Shown: positions 43,712-53,030, counted from the first letter of the stretch. The stretch is 64,000 bases of DNA from Nitrospirota bacterium (GCA_040755395.1 JBFMAX010000016.1:1-64000); one strand, 5' to 3'. Notes: a model not told the origin generated them from the letters alone. Translations and numbers: made by a program.

Positions 43712-44662
43712 ATGGCTCGCATGGCTGGTCGTATCGTCATCGAACGCCTGGAATTTCAAGGACATTGCGGAGTCATCCCGGAGGAGCGGCAAACGCCTCA
43801 GCCGATCGCCGTCGATGTGGAGCTGGATTACCAGACGGAAGCGGCGGCGGCCACCGACAACATCGACCATACCGTGGACTATGCCCAGGTCGCGGAACGG
43901 ATCGTCGAGGTCGGAACGAGTCAGGATTCCTGCCTCCTCGAGACGCTGGCCGAACGGCTCGTCGGCATGTTGTTCGCGGAATTTCCCGCCGAGCGTGTCC
44001 GGATCTGGATCCGCAAGCTGGCTCCGCCGCTCAAACTCTCCACTGAGTCGGTCGGGATCCGTTTAGAGCGGAGCCGAACGGCTCAGCAGCTTCATGCGGC
44101 CGATCCGCCGCCGGCCAGGTTCTTGGTCCAGCAGCTTCACCGATTGCCGAAAGGAAAGGCGCTCGATGTGGCGGCCGGACGCGGCCGGAACGCCCTGTTC
44201 CTGGCCTCGCACGGATTCCACGTGGAGGCCATCGACCGGGACGAGCAGGCGTTGGCCGCACTCGCGGCGACCGCTCGGCAGCGGAACCTCCGGAACCTGA
44301 CCGTCCGAACGGTCGATCTGGAAAAGGACGACCGGACGCCCGAATTTCCGAAGGGAGAGTACGACGTGATCGTGGTTTTCTTCTATCTCTATCGGTCACT
44401 CTTTCCCGCCTTGCTCGACGCGCTGAAACCGAACGGCGTGCTCGTGTACGAGACCTTTTTGATCGACAACTACCTTCGCCATCGGCACCCGCGGCGCTGG
44501 GAATTTTGCCTGGCGCACAACGAGCTGCTGCGCCTCACCTCGCGTCTGCGCGTGCTGTACTACGACGAGGGCGAACACGAAGGCGGGCACGGCGCGGACG
44601 CCGCGTTCACCGCCCAACTCGTGGCGCAGAAGACGGGCAAGGGGGCGCATGAGCCGTATTGA
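43712..44662 (+). CDS. Dihydroneopterin aldolase (FolB) fused to a SAM methyltransferase
   Basis: The 316-residue protein starts with a FolB-type T-fold domain (about residues 7-120): VIERLEFQGHCGVIPEER, then DNIDHTVDYAQV and LLETLAERLV, with the catalytic Lys region IWIRKLAPP. A class I methyltransferase follows (about 130-310), with motif I ALDVAAGRGRNALFLA, D/E in IDRDEQAL and VVFFYLYRSLFPALL. FolB normally cleaves dihydroneopterin in folate synthesis. The methyltransferase substrate is unknown. A TTGACA lies at 43684, but spacing to this ATG is too short for a usual promoter; the ATG at 43721 is an alternative. Confidence 0.88.
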   Translation: MARMAGRIVIERLEFQGHCGVIPEERQTPQPIAVDVELDYQTEAAAATDNIDHTVDYAQVAERIVEVGTSQDSCLLETLAERLVGMLFAEFPAERVRIWIRKLAPPLKLSTESVGIRLERSRTAQQLHAADPPPARFLVQQLHRLPKGKALDVAAGRGRNALFLASHGFHVEAIDRDEQALAALAATARQRNLRNLTVRTVDLEKDDRTPEFPKGEYDVIVVFFYLYRSLFPALLDALKPNGVLVYETFLIDNYLRHRHPRRWEFCLAHNELLRLTSRLRVLYYDEGEHEGGHGADAAFTAQLVAQKTGKGAHEPY

Positions 44663-45494
44663 CCTTCATCTCCACACGACTCATTCGGACGGCAGCTTGC
44701 CGCCGGCCGACGTGCTGGCGCTCGCCGGGAAAACCGGCGTGACCGCGCTGGCGATCACCGATCATGACATCGTGAACGGGATTCCGGAAGCGACGGACGC
44801 CGGTGAGCGCGTCGGCATCGAGGTCATCCCGGGCGTCGAGATCAGCTCCCGTTACGGCGACGGCGAATTGCACATCCTCGGCTACTTTATCGATTGGAAA
44901 GACGCCGAGTTGAACCGCCGCCTGGCCAATCTGCGGAACAGCCGCCACGACCGGAACCCGCGCATCATCGAGAAGCTCAACGAACTCGGCCTCGCGGTCA
45001 CCTATGACGAGGTCAGAGCCCTCGCGGGAACCGAGTCGGTCGGCCGCCCGCACATCGCCCGCGTGCTCATGAGCAAAGGGTACGTCGCCTCGGCCAAAGA
45101 GGCGTTCGACCGTTATCTGTCCGAAGGCGCGGCCGCCTATGTGCCGCGCGATCTGCCCGCTCCGGCCGAAGCCATCGCCTGGATCAGAGCCGCGCGCGGC
45201 GTGGCGGTGTTAGCGCACCCGACCTGGGTCAAGGAGTCGGCGGAAGGACTGTTCAGGCTCTGCGACAAGCTGAAGGGCGAGGGGCTCGGAGGGATCGAAG
45301 TCTACTACAGTACGCACACCGCGCAACAGACGGCCGAGTACCTCAACATCGCCAAACGCCTCGATCTGCTCGTCACCGGCGGCAGTGACTTTCACGGCGT
45401 GACAAAGCCCGATATCGACGTCGGGGTCGGCCGCGGTGGGCTCAAGGTGCCGGAGAAGTTACTCGGTCCGCTTAAGAAAGCCGCTTTCGCGTAG
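44649..45494 (+). CDS. PHP-domain phosphoesterase (RnaAM/TrpH-like)
   Basis: The 281-residue protein has the PHP metal-binding motif DLHLHTTHSDGS (about residues 5-16), then TDHD, IPGVEIS and, near the C-terminus, GGSDFHG. This set matches the YciV/TrpH-type family that includes 5'-3' exoribonuclease RNase AM. The start overlaps the FolB-fusion stop by 14 nt, so the two are cotranslated. Substrate cannot be fixed from sequence. Confidence 0.9.
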   Translation: MSRIDLHLHTTHSDGSLPPADVLALAGKTGVTALAITDHDIVNGIPEATDAGERVGIEVIPGVEISSRYGDGELHILGYFIDWKDAELNRRLANLRNSRHDRNPRIIEKLNELGLAVTYDEVRALAGTESVGRPHIARVLMSKGYVASAKEAFDRYLSEGAAAYVPRDLPAPAEAIAWIRAARGVAVLAHPTWVKESAEGLFRLCDKLKGEGLGGIEVYYSTHTAQQTAEYLNIAKRLDLLVTGGSDFHGVTKPDIDVGVGRGGLKVPEKLLGPLKKAAFA

Positions 45495-45599
45495 CGCCCG
45501 CGCCCGCTGACGCCGCTCCGGTCCGGTCCTCCGTTTAGTATGATACATCAAGACGGCGGGGCTCCCGTCGCTCGTACCCTTTTTCAAGGAGAAGCGGCC

Positions 45600-46025
45600 A
45601 TGAACAGACACCTGCAGCTCACCCGGACCGCCGGACTCATTCTCTGGGTCCTGCTCGCCACCGTCCCCGTCCAGGCCGGCGACATGACGATCATTCAAGG
45701 CAGCGACGGCACGACCGGTACCGTCTATGACCTCGGCGGGATCAAGTTGTATCAGGACAGTCACGGCACGCGGGGGACGGTCTACGATTTCGGCGGGGTC
45801 TCTACGTATCAATTCACGAGTCCCGGCGGAGAGACCAGGTCCGGGACCATCTACAATTTCGGCGCGCCGCCTCCGCCCAATAACCTCACGCCCGCGCCGA
45901 TCCTGCCGTTCAATCCGCACGGCACGCTGATGCCCCGCGAGTCGGTCGCGCCGGTTGCGCCGTTCCCACCGAGTTCAGGTTTTGGATCGTTCGGCGGGGG
46001 CGGCAGTGGACAACCTGGACGGTAA
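45600..46025 (+). CDS. Small secreted protein with GTVYDxGG repeats
   Basis: The 141-residue product has a signal peptide (residues about 6-26). Three short repeats follow: TTGTVYDLGG, TRGTVYDFGG and RSGTIYNFG. A Pro-rich stretch (PPPNNLTPAPILP) and a Gly/Ser-rich tail complete it. I recognise no family. The ATG at 45600 has AAGGAG 9 nt upstream. Confidence 0.72.
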   Translation: MNRHLQLTRTAGLILWVLLATVPVQAGDMTIIQGSDGTTGTVYDLGGIKLYQDSHGTRGTVYDFGGVSTYQFTSPGGETRSGTIYNFGAPPPPNNLTPAPILPFNPHGTLMPRESVAPVAPFPPSSGFGSFGGGGSGQPGR

Positions 46026-46099
46026 CGGACTCGGCGATTGAGAAAAGAGCGAGGAGTGTCCGGCTAACAGTCAGTCGAGGCGACGCAGCGTCGACCTCT

Positions 46100-46146
46100 G
46101 CCGCCCGCTGCCCGCTATTCGCTATGAGCTGTTGGCTGCTTGCACA
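46100..46146. repeat. Degenerate 7-bp array
   Basis: Units CCCGCTG, CCCGCTA, TTCGCTA, TGAGCTG, TTGGCTG and CTTGCAC keep a 7-bp period in the gap between convergent genes. Confidence 0.6.
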
Positions 46147-46152
46147 GGAAGG

Positions 46153-47166
46153 CTAGTTTTCCGGTGCTTCGACGATGTGATTCTCGAACCGCGTGCAGCC
46201 TTCTGCGAGCAGACGATTGGTGAGCATTTCTCCCGGCCACTCGATCGGCAAGTCGGCGGTGAAGACCCACACGTCCGGCGAGGTCCACAGCGGACCGTGG
46301 TCTTCGGGAAGCTCGGGGTCGAAGAGGTCGGTCCAGACCGGCATGTACACGCCGTTCCCGCATTGGGTATGCAGGTGCACGATCGTCCGCGCGCGGACGA
46401 CCGGATCGAGGTCCCGCCATACGGCCGCCGTTTCGTCCGCCAGTCGATGCAGCCGCACGGCGTTTTGCGCGTCGAACATAGCATAGGCCGCATACACCGG
46501 CGCCTCGAGCATGTGGGGCGCCAGGGCCAACTCCGGACATTGTTCCACCAACCCTTCCAACAGAGCGCGGCGGTGGCGCTCTTCGAGCGTCTCCGGCAGA
46601 CTCGGATCCGGAGAACCGATCAGCTCGAAGATCAGGAATGCGGTGTTCTCGACCGGGGGATGCACGCGCGCGGTAATCGGCTGCGTCCGCTGAGAATCGG
46701 CGAGCGCGACGAGATGTTCATTGAGCGCCTGGAGCGTCATCAACTCCAGCGTCGCATCGGTCAGCAGTCTGGGCTCGACCCGCACGACGGTTCCGGCCGG
46801 CAAGCGCAGATGCCGATGTAGCAGGTCGGCGGTCGCCACAGGGTCGATTTTCAGTCTGAGAGGCTGGGTCAGATTCGCCTGCAGCGGCAGTTCCAACGCC
46901 GCCATCACCGCATAGGCCGGCTTCTCGTCGAGATCGCCGTCGAGCACGACCGAGCAGGCGGCTTCAGCGACCAAATCGAACAACCACTCCGCCATGTCTT
47001 CGTCGAGCGCCGCCAGCACGGTGAGCAAATCCTGCTCCCGGCCCTGCTCCAAAAACGCCTGCAAGGTGTCTACCGCCGCGTCCGTGTCGCCGTGATCGTG
47101 CCGGCGAGCGTTGATGAGATGGATCAGATCGCGCGTCAACGGATCGGGCCGCGACCAACTAGACAT
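46153..47166 (-). CDS. Conserved-looking hypothetical protein
   Basis: This 337-residue soluble protein is acidic and helix-rich. No signal peptide is visible. Residues 1-90 look alpha-helical (DTLQAFLEQGREQDLLTVLAALDEDMAEWLFDLV) and the C-terminal third has mixed strands with aromatic clusters (NGVYMPVWTDLFDPELPEDHGPLWTS). I do not recognise a family. Its codon pattern and length support a real gene. The ribosome-binding site is AGGAGG, about 6 nt upstream of the ATG. Confidence 0.75.
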   Translation of the reverse strand: MSSWSRPDPLTRDLIHLINARRHDHGDTDAAVDTLQAFLEQGREQDLLTVLAALDEDMAEWLFDLVAEAACSVVLDGDLDEKPAYAVMAALELPLQANLTQPLRLKIDPVATADLLHRHLRLPAGTVVRVEPRLLTDATLELMTLQALNEHLVALADSQRTQPITARVHPPVENTAFLIFELIGSPDPSLPETLEERHRRALLEGLVEQCPELALAPHMLEAPVYAAYAMFDAQNAVRLHRLADETAAVWRDLDPVVRARTIVHLHTQCGNGVYMPVWTDLFDPELPEDHGPLWTSPDVWVFTADLPIEWPGEMLTNRLLAEGCTRFENHIVEAPEN

Positions 47167-47348
47167 GGTACCCTCCTGAGACCGTCACCGCTGAATCGGG
47201 TCGGTCATCCAGCGTATGATGCGTCATGTTGCCAAACTTTCGCAACCGTGGCAAGCGCCTTCCCCGTTCCGTCGTTCGCTCCGACTCTCCCCGCTTGACT
47301 TTTTTCAGGTCGACGGGCGACTCCGCGTCGAACGGCTCATCGCTCCGC

Positions 47349-47762
47349 TCACTCGCCGATCACCTTGATGAGGACCCGTTTCCGGCGCCGCCCGTCGAAC
47401 TCGCCGTAAAAAATCTGCTCCCAGGGTCCGAAGTCCAGCCGGCCGTCCGTGATGGCGACCACCACTTCCCGTCCCATCACCTGGCGCTTGATGTGCGCAT
47501 CGCCGTTGTCCTCGCCGGTCTCATTGTGGCGATAGCGGGCGCCCTGCGGCGCCAGTTTTTCCAGAAAATCGTCGTAGTCTTTGAGCAGCCCCGGCTCGTC
47601 GTCGTTGATGTACACGCTAGCGGTGATGTGCATCGCATTGACCAGGACCAGACCCTCCCGCACGCCGCTTTTCTTGACGGCCGCTTCGACCTGCGGGGTG
47701 ATGTTGATGTAGGCCCGCCTCGTCTCGGTCTTGAACCACAGCTCTTCCCGGTAGGTCTTCAT
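47349..47762 (-). CDS. YjbQ/UPF0047 family protein
   Basis: The 137-residue protein has the family pattern: [15 protein letters not shown] near residue 20, [17 protein letters not shown], then [22 protein letters not shown] and a C-terminal [21 protein letters not shown]. YjbQ proteins have been linked to thiamin phosphate phosphatase-like activity, not proved in general. The start at 47762 gives the family N-terminus; the longer frame has no clear site. It is divergent from nrdJ. Confidence 0.88.
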   Translation of the reverse strand: MKTYREELWFKTETRRAYINITPQVEAAVKKSGVREGLVLVNAMHITASVYINDDEPGLLKDYDDFLEKLAPQGARYRHNETGEDNGDAHIKRQVMGREVVVAITDGRLDFGPWEQIFYGEFDGRRRKRVLIKVIGE

Positions 47763-47895
47763 CGCGGCGCCGGTGCGGGAGGGCGATTCTGCCGCAGACG
47801 CCGCCCGGATGCAAGCCCTCGCCGCCTCGGAGGCGGACTCTCCGCTGAGAACGGGAGTCGGAGATTTGGCGTGGTAGCGATTGGGAGCTATCACT

Positions 47896-47901
47896 TATAA
47901 T
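47896..47901 (+). promoter_or_regulatory. Perfect -10 box upstream of nrdJ
   Basis: TATAAT lies 33 nt before the nrdJ ATG, but no TTGACA-like box fits at 16-18 nt. I include it as a weak promoter hint only. Confidence 0.3.
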
Positions 47902-47933
47902 AGGCCATCACCGATTGCGATGATGGTGCCCCG

Positions 47934-50900
47934 ATGAGCAAGACTCGCTCCCGCGCTCCGCGTCTTTCCGCCAACGCCTTGACGGTGCTCCGCCGCCGGT
48001 ACCTCGCCAAGAACGCGGCCGGCGCGCCGATCGAATCGCCCGCGGACATGTTCCGGCGCGTCGCGGAGAACATCGCCGAAGCCGAACACCTGTACTCCGC
48101 CCGCGCGGAACGCGGCCGGATCGCGGAGCAGTTCTACCGGCTCATCACTCAACTCGACTTTCTACCCAACTCGCCCACGCTCATGAACGCCGGCCGGGAT
48201 CTCCAGCAACTGTCCGCGTGCTTCGTCCTGCCGGTCGAGGATTCGCTCGAATCCATTTTCGACGCAGTGAAGCATCAAGCGCTGATCCACCAGTCGGGCG
48301 GCGGCACCGGGTTTTCGTTCAGCCACCTGCGCCCCAGGCACGACCGCGTCGCATCGACCAGCGGCGTCGCGTCGGGTCCGGTCTCGTTCATGAAGATTTT
48401 CAACATGGCGACGGAAGTGATCAAGCAGGGGGGATGCGTCGCTCCCGACACGTTTGTCAGCACCAACCGCGGCATGGTGCCGATTTGCGAACTCGGTCCC
48501 GGGGACGCCGCTCCACATACGTGGCATCCGCATCCCACAAGCTTGATCGTCGCCACTGACGATGGATCCCGACGTTCCGACGAATTCTACGTTCACGGCG
48601 TCGCTCCTGTACGCCGTATCCGAACGCGAAGGGGATATCGCCTGTCCGCGACTCTCGAACACCGCATTCGCGTGATCGATGAAGACGGCCGCTACGTGTG
48701 GAGGCAGCTCAAGGACCTCCGGCCGGGTGATTGGGCAGTCTTGCAGAAAGACCACATGCTCGAACCCGACGACTACCGCCTGCCCGCCCTGAACCACACG
48801 CCTCATCATAATGCCTCCCCGGTCAGCGTTCCGTCTGAAGCGTCCGCACGGCTCGGCGAATTCATCGGCTTTGTCATCGGCGACGGCAGCTTCAACCGAT
48901 ACAATCGCGAGGGCACGACCGGCCGCCTCATCGTCACGGTTTGCGATGACCAGCCGGAGATCCGCGCGTGGCTGTTGAATACGTGCCGTGAACTCTTCGG
49001 TATCACTCCTGTGGCGCGACAAAAAGTGAACGACAGGAGCACGAACTATTATCTGAACGCCACCACGCTGGTCTCCTGGCTCAAACAACTCGGCGTGGAG
49101 AAATCTTCCGCATTGACCGCCAGGATTCCGGCAATCGTCTTCCGCAAAGGCAGGCAGATGGCCTGCGGATTCTTACGCGGCTTGTTCACGGCGGATGGAA
49201 CGGTGTCCAGAGACGGGCGCCCGTCTCTTTCATCAGTGTCGCAAGGGTTGATCGAGGACGTCCAACAACTGCTGTTGTCGGTGGGAATTCCCAGCCGCGT
49301 GAGCGTCACGACACAGCGGCAGGGAGCGTTCGGGAAAAACCCGCTGTACCGCCTGCACATTCAGACGCTCGCGGGTCTTGAGCAGTTTGCGAGGCAGATC
49401 GGCTTCATCGATACGGCCCGTTCCTCGCTCCTGACCGGAGCCCGCAGACCTTCATGGGAATTCAACGACGTCATCCCGAACCAGCATCACGTCCTCGCAG
49501 CGCTCTACGCCGGACCCGGACACGGATCCGGGCCGATGCGGCAATCGCGCGGAGCCAATCCCACCCTCTACCGAGCCATTCAGCACTACTTGCCGGGGGT
49601 GTTGTCGCCAAGGAATCTGACTCGATCTCGCCTCGCCGCGCTGGCCGAGGAACATGAGGAGATCCGGAACAGCCCTCTGGGGTGGTTCCTCAAACATGAC
49701 CAGTTCTACGACCAGATCGAAACCATCGAAGAGGACCGGTGCCCGACGGTCGATCTCTCCGTTCCTGGCCATCACACGTATATTGCCAACGGATTCGTCA
49801 GTCACAACACCCGTCGCGGCGCGAACATGGGCATTCTGCGCGTCGATCATCCGGACATTCTGGACTTCATCGCGGTCAAGGAAGATCCCAAGGAGCTGAC
49901 GAACTTCAACTTGTCCGTCGGAATCACGGACGCCTTCATGCAGGCACTCACGGAGCGGCGTTCGTATGCCGTGATCAATCCGCGTACGGGCCGGCCGGCG
50001 GGACGCCTGTCGGCGACGGAAGTCTTCGATCGCCTGACGGAGGCCGCGTGGCGCACGGGCGAGCCGGGGGTGGTCTTCCTGGACACGATCAACGCCGCCA
50101 ACCCGACGCCGCATCTCGGCCGGATCGAGGCGACGAATCCCTGCGTAACGGCTGACACCTGGGTTCACACTCTCGATGGCCCACGGCAAGTGAAGGACCT
50201 CATCGGTGTCCCGTTTGTGACTCAGGTCAACGGCGAATTTCATGTGTCGGGTCACGCGGGCTTTTTCCGAACCGGCGCCAAGCCCGTCGTGCAGCTCAAC
50301 ACCGTTGAGGGCTACAGCCTTCGCCTGACGGCGGATCACCTCGTTCGCCGAGTCGTACGCAAGACGCGTCACATCGTCGAGAGTGATTGGTGCCGGACCG
50401 GCGACCTCCGTCCAGGGGATTCGGTGATCCTGAACGATCACCGGGCCAACACGACATGGAAAGGACGCTTTACCTTCGAACAGGGTTATCTCCTGGGTTT
50501 GCTCATCGGCGATGGTGTCCTGAAAGAAGATAAGGCTGTTCTTTCGATCTGGCACACAAGCGGCAAGGGCGTCGCCAGCCTCAGAAACGAGGCGATGCGA
50601 TGCGCCGCCACCCTGCCCCACAGGAGCGACTTTCGCGGTCGGATCGCCGTTCCTGATCGTCAAGAAAGCCGTCTGGTCCTGGCTGCCATTCGGGATTTCG
50701 CCGTCTCCTGCGGGTTGACTCCGGGCAACACAGCCATGACTTCACTGGTCGAACAGGGTTCCAGTGATTTCTATAGAGGCTTTCTCAGAGCGTTTTTTGA
50801 CACGGACGGCTCGGTGCAAGGCACGCTTGCCAAGGGCGTGAGCGTTCGCCTTTCGCAAACAGACCTGGCGCGACTTCAAGCTGTCCAAAGGATGCTGTTG

Positions 50901-52154
50901 CGTCTCGGTATCGCCTCGACCGTCTACGCAAACCGCAGACCGGAAGGGACACGGAACCTGCCGGACGGAAGGGGAGGACGCAGGCAGTACCGGACCCAGA
51001 GCCAGCATGAACTGACGGTATCGAAAGATAATCTGCTCCGCTATCAAGAACTCGTCGGTTTCTCTGACACAGAGAAAGCGGCTAAGCTTTCCAACCTTCT
51101 TCGCACTTACCGGCGCCGACTCAATCGAGAACGCTTTATCGCGCGCGTCAAGGATATCGTTGAGGCCGGCATTGAGGACGTCTATGACGCGCAGATCTCC
51201 GGCATTCATGCTTTCGACGCCAACGGATTCCTCGTGCACAACTGCGGCGAGCAGCCGCTGCTGCCGTACGAATCCTGCACGCTTGGCTCGATCAATGTCG
51301 GCCGGTTCGTGAAAGGACCGGCCAACGCGCCGTCGATCGACTACGACCGCCTCGCGCAAGTGATCCCCGTCGCCGTCCGTTTCCTCGATAACGTGATCGA
51401 CATGAACCGCTATCCCCTGCCCGAGATCGAGACGATCACGAAAAGCACGCGGAAGATCGGGTTGGGCATCATGGGGTTCGCCGACCTGCTGATCAAACTC
51501 GGGATTCCCTATGACACCGAAGCCGCGTTGAAGGCCGGTGAAGCGCTCATGCGGTTCGTGCAGGCGCGCGCGCACGCCGCCTCGGCCGATCTGGCGAAGG
51601 AGCGCGGGGTGTTTCCGAGCTTCAAGGGGAGCCGATGGGAGTCCGAAGGCCGGCGCCTCCGGAATGCGACCGCCACGACGATCGCCCCCACCGGCACCAT
51701 CAGCATCATCGCCGACTGCTCCCCCGGCATCGAACCGCTCTACGGCGTCAGTTTCGTCCGCACCGTCATGGAAGACGTGCGGCTGATCACGGTCCATCCC
51801 GAGTTCGTCAGCCGCCTGCGCGCCGCCGGACTCTATTCCGCCCGGCTGCTGCGCCGCGTGGCGACGAACGAATCGATCCGCAAGCTGACCGACCTGCCCG
51901 CGGATCTGCGGCGGCTTTTCGTCACCGCGCACGACATCGCACCGGAGCACCACGTGCGCATGCAGGCGGTCTTTCAGAAATACAGCGACAGCGGCGTGTC
52001 GAAAACCATCAACCTTCCGCCGACGGCCACCAAGCGCGACGTGGCGTCCGCATTTCTGCTGGCCTACCGGCTCGGCTGCAAAGGCATCACGGTCTTCCGA
52101 TCCGGGAGCCGCGAGAAACAGGTGCTCTCCTGCGCGCAGATTCAATATTGCTGA
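47934..52154 (+). CDS. nrdJ: Adenosylcobalamin-dependent ribonucleotide reductase with two inteins
   Basis: The 1406-residue precursor would yield about 581 residues of extein after removal of two inteins (see 48435-49808 and 50142-51242). Extein parts are residues 1-167, 626-736 and 1104-1406. Class II reductase motifs remain: DFLPNSPTLMNAG, SACFVLP (Cys96), the NPCGEQPLLPYESC active-site Cys-Glu (Cys1104 and Glu1106) and Cys1115. The enzyme reduces ribonucleotides using B12. The C-terminus CAQIQYC (Cys1400/1406) may act as the mobile reducing pair. No ATP-cone is present. Confidence 0.95.
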   Translation: MSKTRSRAPRLSANALTVLRRRYLAKNAAGAPIESPADMFRRVAENIAEAEHLYSARAERGRIAEQFYRLITQLDFLPNSPTLMNAGRDLQQLSACFVLPVEDSLESIFDAVKHQALIHQSGGGTGFSFSHLRPRHDRVASTSGVASGPVSFMKIFNMATEVIKQGGCVAPDTFVSTNRGMVPICELGPGDAAPHTWHPHPTSLIVATDDGSRRSDEFYVHGVAPVRRIRTRRGYRLSATLEHRIRVIDEDGRYVWRQLKDLRPGDWAVLQKDHMLEPDDYRLPALNHTPHHNASPVSVPSEASARLGEFIGFVIGDGSFNRYNREGTTGRLIVTVCDDQPEIRAWLLNTCRELFGITPVARQKVNDRSTNYYLNATTLVSWLKQLGVEKSSALTARIPAIVFRKGRQMACGFLRGLFTADGTVSRDGRPSLSSVSQGLIEDVQQLLLSVGIPSRVSVTTQRQGAFGKNPLYRLHIQTLAGLEQFARQIGFIDTARSSLLTGARRPSWEFNDVIPNQHHVLAALYAGPGHGSGPMRQSRGANPTLYRAIQHYLPGVLSPRNLTRSRLAALAEEHEEIRNSPLGWFLKHDQFYDQIETIEEDRCPTVDLSVPGHHTYIANGFVSHNTRRGANMGILRVDHPDILDFIAVKEDPKELTNFNLSVGITDAFMQALTERRSYAVINPRTGRPAGRLSATEVFDRLTEAAWRTGEPGVVFLDTINAANPTPHLGRIEATNPCVTADTWVHTLDGPRQVKDLIGVPFVTQVNGEFHVSGHAGFFRTGAKPVVQLNTVEGYSLRLTADHLVRRVVRKTRHIVESDWCRTGDLRPGDSVILNDHRANTTWKGRFTFEQGYLLGLLIGDGVLKEDKAVLSIWHTSGKGVASLRNEAMRCAATLPHRSDFRGRIAVPDRQESRLVLAAIRDFAVSCGLTPGNTAMTSLVEQGSSDFYRGFLRAFFDTDGSVQGTLAKGVSVRLSQTDLARLQAVQRMLLRLGIASTVYANRRPEGTRNLPDGRGGRRQYRTQSQHELTVSKDNLLRYQELVGFSDTEKAAKLSNLLRTYRRRLNRERFIARVKDIVEAGIEDVYDAQISGIHAFDANGFLVHNCGEQPLLPYESCTLGSINVGRFVKGPANAPSIDYDRLAQVIPVAVRFLDNVIDMNRYPLPEIETITKSTRKIGLGIMGFADLLIKLGIPYDTEAALKAGEALMRFVQARAHAASADLAKERGVFPSFKGSRWESEGRRLRNATATTIAPTGTISIIADCSPGIEPLYGVSFVRTVMEDVRLITVHPEFVSRLRAAGLYSARLLRRVATNESIRKLTDLPADLRRLFVTAHDIAPEHHVRMQAVFQKYSDSGVSKTINLPPTATKRDVASAFLLAYRLGCKGITVFRSGSREKQVLSCAQIQYC
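48435..49808 (+). other. Intein 1 of NrdJ, with LAGLIDADG endonuclease
   Basis: Residues 168-625 (458 aa) sit between VIKQGG and TRRGANMG. The intein begins with Cys in CVAPDTFVS, has a block B-like SATLEHRIRV, and ends GFVSHN followed by Thr626. Two dodecapeptide motifs, IGFVIGDGS and LRGLFTADGT, indicate an intact homing endonuclease. Splicing residues (Cys1, Asn at the end, +1 Thr) look complete. Confidence 0.93.
50142..51242 (+). other. Intein 2 of NrdJ, with LAGLIDADG endonuclease
   Basis: Residues 737-1103 (367 aa) split ATNP from CGEQPL. The first residue is Cys in CVTADTWV, the block B motif is TADHLV, and the end reads DANGFLVHN, followed by Cys1104. Dodecapeptides LLIGDGVL and FFDTDGSV are present. 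The +1 extein residue is the predicted thiyl-radical cysteine of the reductase. Confidence 0.93.
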
Positions 52155-52248
52155 GGCGTGCCTCGCTCACGTCGTCTCGGCGCAATCTTTCGTTAAGGGT
52201 CGCTGCGTACGCGATCGGGCGCCAAGAGATCTCCCTCCCGAAACAAAA

Positions 52249-52277
52249 TTGACACCGCCGGTCGATAATGCTATCTA
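52249..52277 (+). promoter_or_regulatory. Candidate sigma-70 promoter
   Basis: A perfect TTGACA (52249-52254), 17-nt spacer, then TATCTA (52272-52277), about 50 nt before the ATG at 52327. Confidence 0.65.
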
Positions 52278-52326
52278 CTGGCCCAGTTTGATCGTGGCTC
52301 GCCATCAGGGTCCAAGGAGGTCGTTG

Positions 52327-52965
52327 ATGCTCGCCTTGTCAGGGATCGCAGGCACGCTGACCGGCGCCCCCAACTGGAACATCCATTTCGCCCGCGAACC
52401 CGAACCGGACCTGGAGTTCGAAGACGCGCTCGAAGAAGAGAACGGCCCCGGCCGCGGGACCGCGGACCGCAAGCCGCCCAAACGTTCGGGCGGACGCCCG
52501 CTCCTGTGGGTGCTGCTCCTCGTACTCGTGGCGGGCGGCGCGTATGTGGCGATGGATCCGGAGATTGTCATGGACCTTCTTGGGTCGCTGCTGGGCGAAC
52601 CCGCACCTGCGCCGACCGCCACGGTCCCGCCGCGGAGGCCGACCGCGCCTACGCCGGCTCCACCGGCTCCTCCGGCCGCGGAACCGGGCCTCCCGTCCCC
52701 CATGGCGGTTCCGGCCTCGCCGCCCAGCCCATTGTTCGCCGAAGGGCAGCAGGTCGCCGTCACGGCCGATCCCGGCGTTTCCGGCGCAACGGTCACGTTG
52801 TCGCTCGATGCCGCCGGGACGCGACCCGGTCCCGTGGTTCGACCAGGCTCAACCCTGACCGTATTGGATGGCGAATGGCGGAACAACGCCTGGGTGTATG
52901 TCGTGAAGACCGAGGAAGGCACCAAGGGCTGGATCCCGGAAAGTCGCCTGCGGCTGAAACCCTGA
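52327..52965 (+). CDS. Membrane-anchored protein with C-terminal SH3-like domain
   Basis: This 212-residue protein has an acidic cytoplasmic N-terminus (about residues 20-45), one TM helix (about 58-76), a long Pro/Ala linker (about 90-135) and a C-terminal SH3-like fold with LDGEWRNNAWVYVVKTEEGTKGWIPESRL. It probably presents an SH3 domain to the periplasm. The start at 52327 has a perfect AAGGAGG site; an in-frame upstream start overlaps the promoter. Confidence 0.8.
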   Translation: MLALSGIAGTLTGAPNWNIHFAREPEPDLEFEDALEEENGPGRGTADRKPPKRSGGRPLLWVLLLVLVAGGAYVAMDPEIVMDLLGSLLGEPAPAPTATVPPRRPTAPTPAPPAPPAAEPGLPSPMAVPASPPSPLFAEGQQVAVTADPGVSGATVTLSLDAAGTRPGPVVRPGSTLTVLDGEWRNNAWVYVVKTEEGTKGWIPESRLRLKP

Positions 52966-53030
52966 TTCCGCCTCACGAGCGCGCGTTATTCTCCGACTCT
53001 CAGCCCTGCCGTCTCGCCGCATGCGCGACC

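Noticed and set aside
47880-47933. Cobalamin riboswitch upstream of nrdJ
   Set aside because: Only about 50-170 nt are available and no B12-box-like sequence is visible.
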